From Micromonospora sp. WMMD1082 (GTDB lineage Bacteria > Actinomycetota > Actinomycetes > Mycobacteriales > Micromonosporaceae), in contig NZ_JARUBM010000002.1 in assembly GCF_029626175.1 (NCBI RefSeq), positions 2,559,001 through 2,623,000 of the forward strand: a stretch of 64,000 nt of DNA, written 5' to 3'. Below are positions 54,388 through 63,520 of this stretch, piece by piece. Position numbers and translations under genes: made by a program. A model generated the notes under the pieces. It was not told the DNA's origin, did no database searches, and was given only the letters and a program-made list of their open reading frames with translations. Position 1 is the first letter of the stretch. Every line of letters begins with the position of its first letter.

Positions 54388-54531
54388 AGGTCCTTCCGGG
54401 GGAAGTGGTCTTCTGCGCCCCCTTCATACCCTGTAACGCGCTGTCATTCGAGAAATCCGGCCCCGCGTCCGCCGTAACCGAAAGCCGCTCACGGGGGTTG
54501 TCACCCTGCAATCATCTACCGAAGGAGTTCC

Positions 54532-54690
54532 TTGGCCGGGGTCTGGCGCGACTTCATCACCGCCATCGTCGACGCCGTGCGCCGGCGTGACGAAGGGGCG
54601 CTACGCGACGAACGCCGACGGGCGCTGGAGAAGCTCGCCGACGAGAAGATCCGCGAGGACCAACGAAAACACCCACCGGAAGACGACTGA
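54532..54690 (+). CDS. Small hypothetical protein (52 aa)
   Basis: A short frame from TTG at 54532 to TGA at 54690 with GAAGGAG at ideal spacing (54521-54527). The product has an amphipathic start (AGVWRDFITAIVDAVRRRDE) and a charged tail (EKLADEKIREDQRKHPPEDD). No family is recognised. The good ribosome site and helical composition support a real gene, but this rests on one sequence only. Confidence 0.45.
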   Translation: MAGVWRDFITAIVDAVRRRDEGALRDERRRALEKLADEKIREDQRKHPPEDD

Positions 54691-54995
54691 GACGGAAGCT
54701 GGGTCACCTCGACCGCGCCGCCTCGTCGGCTATCGTCGCCCACTCCCGCTCCCATGCCTCCACCACCGGCCCCGCCCACTCCAGCTACGGGCAGCCTCCC
54801 GGCATGCAGACCTCGCACGTGCTCTCGCGGTGCCGACCCAGGACGACGCCCGCCGCCGCTTGTCCAGCGACAACGTCAGGTTTTCGCTGGGACCCGTTTG
54901 TATCCCCGAAGGTCCCTCGACAGCGTTCGCGCTTGCTAGTGCCCCGTCATGCCACCTTGAACGGGCAATCCGGGGCCGGCTACGGCATCCGGTCC

Positions 54996-55044
54996 AGATC
55001 TTGGACAGTTCCCGTTAGCGCAGAACGGAAACTGTCCAAGATCT
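54996..55044. repeat. 21-bp inverted repeat with 7-nt loop
   Basis: Arms 54996-55016 and 55024-55044 match with one mismatch (AGATCTTGGACAGTTYCCGTT). There is no T tract, so it is not a classical terminator. It could be a recombination or transposon remnant, or a structured RNA. Confidence 0.75.
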
Positions 55045-55284
55045 CACATCCGCATCTCATCCTTCGAGAACAGGGCCCGCGTCGGGCAGGGCTTGGCCAG
55101 GGCGAGCCCAACTGCTGGTCGTCCAACGGGCAGCCGCGCATGTCCAGCCGCCCGACACCACCATGTGTCTGCGCCGGATAGCTGTCAGGCATACGCGCAG
55201 TGCCCGAGTTGCACGGTCAACGTGCAAAGACGAGGCACTAGGTCCTCCCCGCCCACGGCAAGGTTGGCCGTGTCCCTCATGGCT

Positions 55285-55318
55285 CGCCCCTGATCAGCGT
55301 TCGCGCTGGTCAGGGGCG
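55285..55318 (-). terminator. Hairpin terminator after tRNA-Ser(TGA)
   Basis: Arms 55285-55299 and 55304-55318 pair with one mismatch around a 4-nt loop, 19 bp downstream of the tRNA 3' end on the minus strand. Confidence 0.7.
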
Positions 55319-55336
55319 TCGTGCTGTCCAGGTGGG

Positions 55337-55423
55337 CGGAGGGTGTGGGATTCGAACCCACGAAGACATCGCTGCCTTACCGGTTTTCAAGACCAGCGCC
55401 ATCGGCCACTAGGCGAACCCTCC
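55337..55423 (-). tRNA. tRNA-Ser(TGA)
   Basis: Acceptor GGAGGGT pairs with ACCCTCC. The anticodon loop CTTGAAA gives TGA (UCA codons). The long variable arm is typical of tRNA-Ser. Confidence 0.95.
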
Positions 55424-55614
55424 CGGGCCGCGCGGCGCGCGGCCGTGCATAGTCTGCCACGCCCCGTGCATCGCCGACGGCCCGAGCCACCCGCCCCCGG
55501 CCGGCGCGATCCGCCCACAACGTTGATCACGAGGTTAGCAGCAGTTTTAGAGATCAAACCGCCCGCCAACTTGATGATCAACGGGTTGGGGCGGCCCGGG
55601 CACGCGGATCGGGT

Positions 55615-56604
55615 ATGACTGGGGTTATGCGTGCGATCACCGTGCTGGAGCCCGGCGGACCCGACGTGCTGACGTGGAGCGAGGTGCCGGAGCCGGAGGC
55701 GGGTCAGGGTGAGGTGGTGTTGGAGGTTCGGGCCACTGCGGTGAACCGGGCCGATCTGCTGCAACGGCAGGGGCACTATCCGCCGCCGCCGGGTGCGCCC
55801 GCGTACCTCGGGTTGGAATGTTCGGGTGTGGTGAGCGCGACCGGTCCGGGCGTGACCGGCGTCCGGGTGGGCGACCAGGTCTGCGCGCTGCTGGCCGGCG
55901 GCGGGTACGCCGAGCGGGTGGTCGTGCCCGCCGGGCAGTTGCTGCCGGTGCCGGCCGGGGTCGACCTGGTCGACGCCGCCGCCCTGCCGGAGGTGGCGTG
56001 CACGGTCTGGTCGAACGTAGTGCAGGTGGCCCGGCTGGCGGCGGGCGAGACGCTGTTGGTGCACGGCGGCGGCAGCGGGATCGGCACGTTCGCGATCCAG
56101 CTCGGTGCCGCGCTCGACGCGACCGTGGTGGCGACCGCGCGGGCGGGCAAGCATCACCGGTTGCGCGAGTTGGGGGCCGACCACCTGGTCGATTATCGGG
56201 AGCAGGACTTCGTCGAGGAGGTCCGCAGGGTCACCGACGGGCGGGGCGCGGACGTCGTCCTCGACATCATGGGCGCGTCGTACCTGGGCCGGAACGTCGC
56301 CGCGCTGGCCGCCGACGGGCGGTTGGTGGTGATCGGCATGCAGGGCGGGCGCAGGGGTGAGCTGGATCTCGGCGCGCTGCTGGCCAAGCGTGGCACGGTC
56401 GCGGCCACCGCGCTGCGCTCCCGCCCGCTGGAGCAGAAGGCCGCGATCGTGCGGGGCGTTCGGGAGCAGGTCTGGCCGCTGGTCGAGGCGGGCCGGGTGC
56501 GCCCGGTCGTCGACCGGCGGCTGCCGATCACCGAGGCGGCCGACGCGCACCGGCTGGTCGAGTCGAACGAACACGTCGGCAAGGTGCTGCTGACCGTCGG
56601 GTGA
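55615..56604 (+). CDS. NAD(P)H:quinone oxidoreductase (zinc-independent MDR family)
   Basis: Reductase of 329 residues of the quinone oxidoreductase branch. Features are VNRADLLQRQGHYPPPPGAP, typical of the PIG3/QOR branch, the NADPH loop LLVHGGGSGIGTFAIQLGAA, DVVLDIMGASYLGRNV, and the C-terminal ITEAADAHRLVESNEHVGKV. The structural-zinc cysteines of alcohol dehydrogenases are absent. An ATG at 55627 gives a start four residues shorter and is equally likely. The stop is 15 bp from the convergent SoxR-type gene. Confidence 0.92.
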   Translation: MTGVMRAITVLEPGGPDVLTWSEVPEPEAGQGEVVLEVRATAVNRADLLQRQGHYPPPPGAPAYLGLECSGVVSATGPGVTGVRVGDQVCALLAGGGYAERVVVPAGQLLPVPAGVDLVDAAALPEVACTVWSNVVQVARLAAGETLLVHGGGSGIGTFAIQLGAALDATVVATARAGKHHRLRELGADHLVDYREQDFVEEVRRVTDGRGADVVLDIMGASYLGRNVAALAADGRLVVIGMQGGRRGELDLGALLAKRGTVAATALRSRPLEQKAAIVRGVREQVWPLVEAGRVRPVVDRRLPITEAADAHRLVESNEHVGKVLLTVG

Positions 56605-56619
56605 GGCGTACCGGCGGGG

Positions 56620-57063
56620 TCAGTCCTCTCGCGGCAGGGTGAGCCGGGCGCCGGGGCCCTCGCCGGCCAGGGTGTCCCCGGGGTTGTAGAGGGTGCAGCG
56701 GCGCAGCGAGAGACAGCCGCAGCCGATGCAGCCGTCGAGGTCGTCGCGGAGCCGGCTCATCAGCCGGATCTTCTCGTCCAGCCGGGCCCGCCAGGCGGTG
56801 GAGAGCCGCGCCCAGTCGTCGGCGGTGGGCGTACGGGAGGCGGGCAGCGAGTCCAGCGCGGCCCGGATCTCCTCCAGCGAGATGCCGACCTGCTGCGCGA
56901 TCCGGACGAACGCCACCCGGCGCAGCTCACCCCGGTGGTAGCGGCGCTGGTTGCCGCTGGTCCGCTCGGCCCGGATCAGCCCCAGCCGCTCGTAGTAGCG
57001 CAGGGCGGACTGCGCCACCCCGCTGCGGGCGGCGAGTTGACCGATGGTGAGCGCTTCCTGCAT
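56620..57063 (-). CDS. soxR: SoxR-type redox-sensing MerR regulator
   Basis: Protein of 147 residues. The N-terminal MerR helix-turn-helix (LTIGQLAARSGVAQSALRYY), the coiled coil and the C-terminal [2Fe-2S] loop CIGCGCLSLRRC (CxxCxCxxxxxC) are all intact. SoxR proteins of actinomycetes respond to redox-active metabolites such as quinones. The ATG at 57063 leaves 46 bp to the divergent transketolase gene. That gap holds a 7-bp palindrome that is a probable operator. A quinone oxidoreductase gene lies convergent on the other side. Confidence 0.93.
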   Translation of the reverse strand: MQEALTIGQLAARSGVAQSALRYYERLGLIRAERTSGNQRRYHRGELRRVAFVRIAQQVGISLEEIRAALDSLPASRTPTADDWARLSTAWRARLDEKIRLMSRLRDDLDGCIGCGCLSLRRCTLYNPGDTLAGEGPGARLTLPRED

Positions 57064-57075
57064 CACGTCGCCTTG

Positions 57076-57095
57076 AGTTGAACCTCGCTTCAACT
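57076..57095. promoter_or_regulatory. Candidate SoxR operator
   Basis: AGTTGAA (57076-57082) and TTCAACT (57089-57095) form a perfect palindrome with a 6-bp centre, in the only gap between soxR and the transketolase genes. A TTGAGT at 57073 and GGCTAT at 57100 could be a -35/-10 pair with the long spacer favoured by MerR proteins. Confidence 0.65.
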
Positions 57096-57109
57096 TGCAG
57101 GCTATCCGC

Positions 57110-57850
57110 ATGACCAGACTCGCCACCACCACGACCCGCATCGCCGAGGCCGCCGCACCGCTCGACGGCCGGCCTCCGGCCGCTCCGCCGCTCGCCCCGC
57201 TGCTGGAGCGGGTCCGCGCCGGCCGGGAGTTCGGCCCCAACGTCCACTCGACCCTCGACGTGCTCTGGGTGCTCTACGACCGGATCCTGCGGATCAGCCC
57301 CGCCACCGTCGACGACCCCGACCGGGACCGGTTCCTGCTCTCCAAGGGACACGCGGTCGCCGGCTACTACGCGGTGCTCGCCGCGAAGGGCTTCGTCCCA
57401 CCCGACTGGCTGGACGACCAGGGCGGGCCGGGCAGCCGGCTCGGCGACCACCCGGACCGGACGCTGGTGCCCGGAGTGGAGATCGGCTCCGGCTCGCTCG
57501 GGCACGGCCTCGGCCTGGCCGTCGGCACCGCGCACGGGCTCCGCGCGCAGGGCCTGCTCGACCCCCGGGTGTACGTCCTGCTCGGCGACGCCGAACTGGA
57601 CGAGGGCTCGAACCACGAGGCGATCGCGTACGCCGGTGCCGCCGGCCTGGCCAACCTGACCGCGATCGTGGTGGACAACTCCTCCGCCACGCACGGTTGG
57701 CCGGGCGGACTGGCCACCCGGTTCACCGTCAACGGGTGGACCGCCGCCACGGTCGACGGGCGGGACCACGCCGCCCTGCACACCGCCCTGACCGGGCACC
57801 ACGGTCACCGGCCGCACCTCGTCGTCGCGGTCATCGAGCAGGGGAGATGA
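57110..57850 (+). CDS. Transketolase, N-terminal (thiamine diphosphate) subunit
   Basis: Protein of 246 residues covering the ThDP-binding half of transketolase: FLLSKGHAVAGYYAVLA, GVEIGSGSLGHGLGLAVG, and the ThDP motif VLLGDAELDEGSNHEAIAYA ... IVVDNSS. GDA replaces the common GDG. The ATG at 57110 (MTRLATT) is the probable start and lies almost at the predicted transcription start, so the message may be leaderless. The partner subunit follows with a 4-bp overlap. Split transketolases of this kind transfer two-carbon units, here in an unknown setting. Regulation by the divergent SoxR is likely. Confidence 0.9.
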   Translation: MTRLATTTTRIAEAAAPLDGRPPAAPPLAPLLERVRAGREFGPNVHSTLDVLWVLYDRILRISPATVDDPDRDRFLLSKGHAVAGYYAVLAAKGFVPPDWLDDQGGPGSRLGDHPDRTLVPGVEIGSGSLGHGLGLAVGTAHGLRAQGLLDPRVYVLLGDAELDEGSNHEAIAYAGAAGLANLTAIVVDNSSATHGWPGGLATRFTVNGWTAATVDGRDHAALHTALTGHHGHRPHLVVAVIEQGR

Positions 57851-58743
57851 TCATGCGGGAGAGCTTCGTCGACACCACCACCGCGCTGCTGGCCGAGGAC
57901 CCGCGTACCGCCCTGGTGCTTGCCGACATCTCCGCCGCCGCGTTCGCCCCGGCCGCCCGGCGGCACCCGGACCGGGTGCTCAACGTCGGCATCCGGGAGC
58001 AGCTGATGCTGGGGGTGGCCGGCGGGCTGGCGCTGACCGGGCTGCGGCCGATCGTGCACAGCTACGCGCCGTTCCTCGTCGAGCGGGCGTACGAGCAGAT
58101 CAAGCTCGACCTCGACCACCAGGGGGTGAGCGCGGTGCTGGTCAGCGTGGGTGCCTCGTACGACCGGGCGGCGGCGGGCCGCACCCATCTCGGCCCGGCC
58201 GACATCGCGCTGATCGACACCCTGCCCGGCTGGACGGTGCACGTTCCCGGACACGCCGCCGAGGTGCCGGCGTTGCTGCGCGGGGCGGTGGCCGCCGACG
58301 GTTCGGCGTACCTGCGGCTGTCGACGCTGAGCAACGCCGGACCGCACGGCGGCGACGGCGCGCTCGCGGTGGTACGGGACGCGGGGCCGGGCGCGGCGCT
58401 GCTGGTCGCCGTCGGCCCGGTGCTGGACGCGGCCCTCGACGCGACCTCGGGCCTACCGGTGACCGTGGCGTACACCCATCGGCCGCGCCCGTTCGACACC
58501 GCCGGCCTGCGGGCGCTCGCCGACAGCGAGGTGATCCTGGTCGAGCCCTACCTGGCGGGCACCTCGGCCCGGGTGGTCACGGCGGCGCTGGCCGACCGGC
58601 CGCACCGGCTGATGGCGCTCGGGGTGGGGCGAGATGAGCTGCGGCGCTACGGCTCGGCCGAGGACCACACCCGGTGGCACGGGCTGGACGCGACGGGGCT
58701 GCGCCGCTCGGTCACCAACTTCCTGTCACCGGCGCTGGTCTGA
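57847..58743 (+). CDS. Transketolase, C-terminal subunit
   Basis: Protein of 298 residues carrying the pyrimidine-binding and C-terminal domains: ALVLADISAAAF, RVLNVGIREQLMLGVAGGLA with the catalytic Glu of the IREQ motif, VHSYAPFLVERAYEQIKLDL, and a C-terminal domain ending in FLSPALV. The ATG at 57847 overlaps the stop of the N-terminal subunit gene (ATGA), which ensures balanced synthesis. Together the pair forms one complete split transketolase. Confidence 0.92.
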   Translation: MIMRESFVDTTTALLAEDPRTALVLADISAAAFAPAARRHPDRVLNVGIREQLMLGVAGGLALTGLRPIVHSYAPFLVERAYEQIKLDLDHQGVSAVLVSVGASYDRAAAGRTHLGPADIALIDTLPGWTVHVPGHAAEVPALLRGAVAADGSAYLRLSTLSNAGPHGGDGALAVVRDAGPGAALLVAVGPVLDAALDATSGLPVTVAYTHRPRPFDTAGLRALADSEVILVEPYLAGTSARVVTAALADRPHRLMALGVGRDELRRYGSAEDHTRWHGLDATGLRRSVTNFLSPALV

Positions 58744-58757
58744 TCGCCGCGCGGCGG

Positions 58758-59462
58758 TCAGCGCGTCGGCGCGACGCGGTGGCGTCGGGTGCGCTCGCGG
58801 CCGAGGATCCAGAGCGCCTCGACGCCGTCCCGCCAGGTGATCTTCTTGCCCTCCTCGCGCCCCCGGGCCCGGTAGCTGATCGGCACCTCGTACGGCCGGA
58901 TCCGGCGGCGCAGCAGCTTGCCGGTCACCTCCGCCTCCATGCCGAAGCCCCGGGAGCGGACGTCCAGCGAGCGGTAGAGCGCGACCGGCATCAGCTTGAA
59001 GCAGGTCTCCAGGTCACCGATGTACGAGTTGAACAGCACGTTCGCCACCATGGTGACGCCCTTGTTGCCCATCACGTACCAGAAGCTGTAGGCGCTGTGG
59101 CTGCCGAAGGTCCGGTTGCCGTAGACCACCGTCGCCCGGCCGTCCAGCACCGGTGCGAGCAGCTTGGGGATGTCCTGCGGGTCGTACTCCAGGTCGGCGT
59201 CGAGGATGACCATGTATTCGCCCTCGGCGTTGGCCACCGCCGTCCGGATGGCCGCGCCCTTGCCCGCGTTGCGCTGGTGGGTGATCACACGCAGCCGCGC
59301 GTCGTCGACCCGACCGAGGATCTCCCCGGTGCCGTCGCGGCTGCCGTCGTCGACCACCACCAGCTCGATCTCGCACGGATACTCCACCGCCAACGCCTGC
59401 TTCAGGGCATCCGCGATGCGTTCTTCCTCGTTGTAGACCGGCATGAGGATCGACAGCTTCAC
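58758..59462 (-). CDS. Family 2 glycosyltransferase (polyprenyl-phosphate mannosyltransferase-like)
   Basis: Cytoplasmic GT-A enzyme of about 234 residues: ILMPVYNEEERIADALKQAL, VVDDGSRDGTGEILGRVDD, and the metal-binding DADLEYDPQDI. It resembles dolichol/polyprenyl-phosphate mannose synthases lacking membrane helices. The GTG at 59462 has GGAG six bases upstream and is preferred over the in-frame GTG at 59474. It is divergent from a polytopic GT-C-like gene, and such pairs often supply and use a polyprenyl-phosphate sugar; that link is inferred. Confidence 0.88.
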   Translation of the reverse strand: MKLSILMPVYNEEERIADALKQALAVEYPCEIELVVVDDGSRDGTGEILGRVDDARLRVITHQRNAGKGAAIRTAVANAEGEYMVILDADLEYDPQDIPKLLAPVLDGRATVVYGNRTFGSHSAYSFWYVMGNKGVTMVANVLFNSYIGDLETCFKLMPVALYRSLDVRSRGFGMEAEVTGKLLRRRIRPYEVPISYRARGREEGKKITWRDGVEALWILGRERTRRHRVAPTR

Positions 59463-59586
59463 GGGATTCTCCACGAGGGCGGCAGTATGTCGGCCATAGC
59501 CTAGCCCGGCAGGTCAGCCCCGGGGCGGCGACCACCGACGGAGATCGAGGTCCGGGCGCCCAGGCCGATGGTGTTTACTTCCGGCC

Positions 59587-61671
59587 ATGTCGGCCGCCGG
59601 CTTCCCGCTCGTCCTGGCTCCCGTCGCCGCGCTCGCCCTGCTCACCGTGGCGTTACGGCCGCGTGCCGTGGACGTTACGGCCCCACGGCGGCTCGCCGTG
59701 ATCCGGGCGGCGCTCGCCGTGGGTGCGTTCGCGGTGCTGACCGTCGAGGTGCTGGGGGCGCTACGGCTGCTGACCGCGCCCGCGTTCGCCGTGGCCTGGC
59801 TGCTCTTCCTCGCGGTCGCGGCGCTGGCCGCCGGGTGGCGCCGCCGTCGCGAGGCCGCACGCCAGCGCCGGGACGGGACGGCGCCGTCGTCCAGTGCGGA
59901 CGCCGCGGCGGAGGGGCCGACCGGCCGCGGCTGGCGCGGTTTCTGGCGTACGGCGAGCCGGGGCGAGCGGCTGCTCGCCGGCACGGTCGGCGGGCTGCTC
60001 CTGGCCGAGCTGCTGATCGCGCTGCTGGCCGCGCCGAACAACTTCGACTCGCAGACGTACCACCTGCCGAAGGTGGAACGCTGGGTGGCCCAGGGCGACC
60101 TGGTGTTCTGGGCCACCGCGATCCACCGGCAGGTGACCATCCCGCCGGGTGCGGAGTATCTCCTCCTGCACCTGCGGTTGTTCACCGGCGGGGACGCGCT
60201 GTACAACCTGGTCCAGTGGGCCGCCGGGGTCGGCTGCCTGCTGGCGGTCTCCCGGGTGACCGCCCAGCTCGGCGGTGGCCGGCGGGCCCAACTGCTCACC
60301 GTGTTCGTGCTGGCCACCACGCCGATGGTCACTCTCCAGGCGACCAGCACCCAGACGGATCTGGTCTGCGCCGCCTGGGTGACCTGCACGGCAACCCTCG
60401 CCCTGGACGGCCTGCGTCGACGCGCCGGCGTCGGTGACCTGCTCGCTCTCGGCGCGGCGACCGGGCTCACCGCCCTGACCAAGACCAGCGGCCTGCTCGC
60501 GGTGGGCCCGCTGCTGGTGCTCTGGGGGCTGGGCCAGCTCCGCCTGGCGTACGCCGACCGGCCCGCCGCCCGCCGCCGGATCCCGCTCGCCGGGGTCGCC
60601 CGTACCGTCGGCGCGTCGGTGCTGATCCTGCTGGTGGCCGTCACGGTGGTCGGCCCGTTCCTGGGCCGGGTGTACGCCGAGTTCGGCCACCCGCTCGGGC
60701 CGGACCGGCTGCGCGAGTCGGTGCCGATGGAGCGGCACGATCCGCCGTCGGTGCTGGTGAACGCGCTCCGCATCGGACACACCGCGCTGGACACCCCGCT
60801 GGCCCCGCTCCGTCAGGTTGGCGCCGAGGCGATCGTCGGGGTGGCCCGGCTGGTCGGGGTGGACCCGCAGGACCGGGCGATCACCTTCGGGCAGGAGACC
60901 TTTCCGGTGCCGTCCTGGTACCCCGACGAGGATCGGGCGGCCTTTCCGCTGGCCGGCGCGCTGGCGCTGATCGGTGCCGTGGCGGCGCTGCGCCGACCGG
61001 CGCGGATCAGCCCGGACTCGGCGGCGGTGCTGCGCGGGTACGCCCTGGTCGTGGTGACCGCGGTGCTGCTGCACACCGCGATGATCAAGTGGCAGCCGTG
61101 GGGGAACCGCCTGGTGCTCTACGCCCTGGCCGTGTCGGTGCCGCTGGCCGGGCTCTGGCTGGACGCGTTCTTCCGCCGCTCCCGCCGCCTGCCCACCCCG
61201 AGTGGGCGGCGGTCGGTCGCCGCGGCACTCGGGGTGACGGTGCTGGCGACCTGCGCGCTGGCCGGGGTGCTGTCCGTGTCGTACGGCTTTCCGCGCCGGC
61301 TGGTCGGCACCGGATCGGTCGTCACCACGGCCGAGTGGGAGACCCGCTTCCTGCGGCGTCCACAGTGGGCGGAGGAGTACCGCTGGGCGGCCGACGCGGT
61401 CCGGGCCGTCGACGCGCGCCGGATCGGGCTCTCGCAGCGCAACGACGACTGGGAGTACCCCTGGTGGCTGCTGCTGCGCGACGCCGACGGCAGGGCCACC
61501 GAACTGCTGGCGCTCCAGTCGGTCCTGGACGATCGGCCGGCGGCCGATCCCGCGTCGCTGGACGCGATCGTCTGCGTGGGCAGCCGCCCGCTCTGCGCCG
61601 ACCTGGTGCCACCCGGCTGGCGGCTGGAGTTCCGCAGCCAGGTCGGCTACGCCCTGCCCGGGGAGCGCTGA
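59587..61671 (+). CDS. Polytopic GT-C-type glycosyltransferase (GT39/ArnT-like)
   Basis: Membrane protein of 694 residues with about twelve hydrophobic helices and a short soluble C-terminal tail. After the first helices comes an extracytoplasmic loop with NNFDSQTYHLPKVERWVAQG, the acidic and His/Tyr-rich stretch expected of polyprenyl-phosphate sugar transferases. Further signs are TTPMVTLQATSTQTDLV and LTALTKTSGLL. The family is recognised from layout rather than a diagnostic motif. Its divergent neighbour, a GT2 enzyme, could make the sugar donor. Confidence 0.8.
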   Translation: MSAAGFPLVLAPVAALALLTVALRPRAVDVTAPRRLAVIRAALAVGAFAVLTVEVLGALRLLTAPAFAVAWLLFLAVAALAAGWRRRREAARQRRDGTAPSSSADAAAEGPTGRGWRGFWRTASRGERLLAGTVGGLLLAELLIALLAAPNNFDSQTYHLPKVERWVAQGDLVFWATAIHRQVTIPPGAEYLLLHLRLFTGGDALYNLVQWAAGVGCLLAVSRVTAQLGGGRRAQLLTVFVLATTPMVTLQATSTQTDLVCAAWVTCTATLALDGLRRRAGVGDLLALGAATGLTALTKTSGLLAVGPLLVLWGLGQLRLAYADRPAARRRIPLAGVARTVGASVLILLVAVTVVGPFLGRVYAEFGHPLGPDRLRESVPMERHDPPSVLVNALRIGHTALDTPLAPLRQVGAEAIVGVARLVGVDPQDRAITFGQETFPVPSWYPDEDRAAFPLAGALALIGAVAALRRPARISPDSAAVLRGYALVVVTAVLLHTAMIKWQPWGNRLVLYALAVSVPLAGLWLDAFFRRSRRLPTPSGRRSVAAALGVTVLATCALAGVLSVSYGFPRRLVGTGSVVTTAEWETRFLRRPQWAEEYRWAADAVRAVDARRIGLSQRNDDWEYPWWLLLRDADGRATELLALQSVLDDRPAADPASLDAIVCVGSRPLCADLVPPGWRLEFRSQVGYALPGER

Positions 61672-61845
61672 CCGGCCCGGCCACCCCGCCCGTTCCCGGC
61701 CGTCCGACCGGCCATGGCCTGCCCCATTGGCCCGGTTCGGCGCTGCGCGCAAGTATTCCGAAGGGTATTCACATACCTCCATCGCACGCGTTACCGTCCG
61801 GTAACTCGATCGACGTCCCGCGATCGAACGGAAAGGAGTGCGTCG

Positions 61846-63444
61846 ATGTCTGGTACCCACACCAGGCGCGAACGGACGCATCGACGGCGCCTCGCCCAGG
61901 TCGCCGTCCTCGCCACCGCTCTCGTCCTGCCGATGCTGGCCACGGCTCCACCCGCCGCCGCGGCCGACCGTCCCGCCGTCCAGCCGCTTCCCGCCCACCT
62001 CGAAACCATCCGCGCCACCGAGGCCACCGCCCTCTACGGTGCGCCCGGCATCCGCCCGATCGAACAGCGCCGCACCGCACTGATCACCATGGGCGACAGC
62101 CAGATCTCCGGTGAGGGGGTCGGCAACTACGTGCCCGGCACCCACCAGCCGGGCAACTGGTGCGACCGCTCGTACGACCAGGCGGTGTTCCGTACCGGCA
62201 TCGCCGCCGACGAGCGGTACAACATCGCCTGTTCGGGCGCGACCCCGTGGAACCTCATCGCCGGCGGCCCGACCCAGCACAACGAGCTGAACCAGGGCGA
62301 CCATCTCGCCATCAAGGCGCGCAACACCCACATCAAGCTGATCTGGGTGGTGGCCGGTGCCAACGGCGACGGCACCATCCAGTTCGGCCCGGTGGCCACC
62401 GACTGCGCGCTGCGCCGCGTGCTCTTCCAGGGCCCCTGCTGGCCCACCTACACCGACCAGTGGACGGTACGCACCGACGGCAGCCGCCGCGCCGTCGAGG
62501 AGGCGCTCACCGACATCCGCCTGACCATGACCAACGCCGGCTACCTGAACTCCGACTACGAGCTGGTCTTCATGTCGTACGCCAGCCCGGGCAGCCCCGA
62601 CGTGGAGGACAACCCCAACTTCCCCGGTTGGTACGCGGGCGGCTGCCTGCTCTACCTCGCCGACGCCGCCTTCGCGCGGAACAAGGCGGTACCGCTGTTC
62701 GAGTCGGCGCTGCGCGCGGCGGCGGCGAACACCGGCACCCGCTACCTCGACGCCAGTCGCCTCTTCCACGGCCACGAGGTGTGTACCGACAACACCTCGG
62801 TCCGCGGGCTCTACATCGAACTCGGCATCTGGGACGAGAACGCGGCCCGCCAGTCGTTCCACCCGAACTACCGGGGGCACGGCATGTTCGCCCAGTGCAT
62901 CACCCAGTTCTACGCCTCCAGCCAGCAGCGGGCCACCTGCGTCGACCCGGCCAGCACCGGCAACGGCGTGCTCTACAACGGGCTGATGGAGTTCAAGCAG
63001 CTACGCAACGCCGCCACCGGCACCTGCGTCGACGGCAAGGGGTACGACTCACGCAACGGCACCGTGCAGCAGTCGTACCGCTGCCACGGCGGGCGTAACC
63101 AGGGCTTCTGGTACGACCCGACCCGGCAGTCGCTGCACTCCGAGCTCTCCCACGACCGCTGCCTGGACGTCTCCGGAGGCTCGCTGACCTCGGGCACGGC
63201 CGTCAACATCCACGACTGCCACGGCGGCACCAACCAGAAGTTCACGCTCTCCGGCAACCAGCTCCGGGCCGCCGGCAACACCAACCTCTGCCTGGCCTTC
63301 GACAACCCGCTGTTGGGCACGCCCCGGCTGCGGCTGGCCACCTGCTCCAGCAACTCCCGGCAGCAGTGGTCGTTCGAGTCGCGGTCGTTCGCTCAGCCCG
63401 TGGGCTACGGGCGGGACGACTTCATCGGTTCCCGGGTTTACTAG
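61846..63444 (+). CDS. Secreted SGNH hydrolase with C-terminal ricin-type lectin domain
   Basis: Exported protein of 532 residues. A signal peptide (RRRLAQVAVLATALVLPMLA, cut after AAAA near residue 40) precedes an SGNH esterase domain with TMGDSQISGEG (GDS at ~83-85), an oxyanion Gly/Asn region (VAGANGDG) and a late FHPNYRGHG with the likely catalytic His. Residues ~385-520 form a ricin-B beta-trefoil with NQGFWYD, NQKFTLSG and RQQWSFES (QxW repeats) and several Cys pairs. The ATG at 61846 follows AAGGAG. It probably acts on an acylated extracellular polysaccharide, held by the lectin domain. Confidence 0.92.
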   Translation: MSGTHTRRERTHRRRLAQVAVLATALVLPMLATAPPAAAADRPAVQPLPAHLETIRATEATALYGAPGIRPIEQRRTALITMGDSQISGEGVGNYVPGTHQPGNWCDRSYDQAVFRTGIAADERYNIACSGATPWNLIAGGPTQHNELNQGDHLAIKARNTHIKLIWVVAGANGDGTIQFGPVATDCALRRVLFQGPCWPTYTDQWTVRTDGSRRAVEEALTDIRLTMTNAGYLNSDYELVFMSYASPGSPDVEDNPNFPGWYAGGCLLYLADAAFARNKAVPLFESALRAAAANTGTRYLDASRLFHGHEVCTDNTSVRGLYIELGIWDENAARQSFHPNYRGHGMFAQCITQFYASSQQRATCVDPASTGNGVLYNGLMEFKQLRNAATGTCVDGKGYDSRNGTVQQSYRCHGGRNQGFWYDPTRQSLHSELSHDRCLDVSGGSLTSGTAVNIHDCHGGTNQKFTLSGNQLRAAGNTNLCLAFDNPLLGTPRLRLATCSSNSRQQWSFESRSFAQPVGYGRDDFIGSRVY

Positions 63445-63520
63445 TAGGAGGTAGTGGGCCCGTCGTCGCCCGCGCAGGATCACGCGGCGGCGGGCCACCC
63501 CCGGTCGTACGAGCCGGCGG

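Larger units (their letters stand above)
54691..55336. other. 646-bp intergenic region without a supported gene
   Basis: Short frames occur but none has a good start and recognisable product. It holds a long inverted repeat at 54996-55044 and the hairpin at 55285-55318 next to tRNA-Ser. Confidence 0.5.

Noticed and set aside
54587..55018. A 143-codon frame and smaller ones in the 54.6-55.3 kb gap
   Set aside because: They start inside the small 52-aa gene or have no ribosome site, and run through the long inverted repeat.
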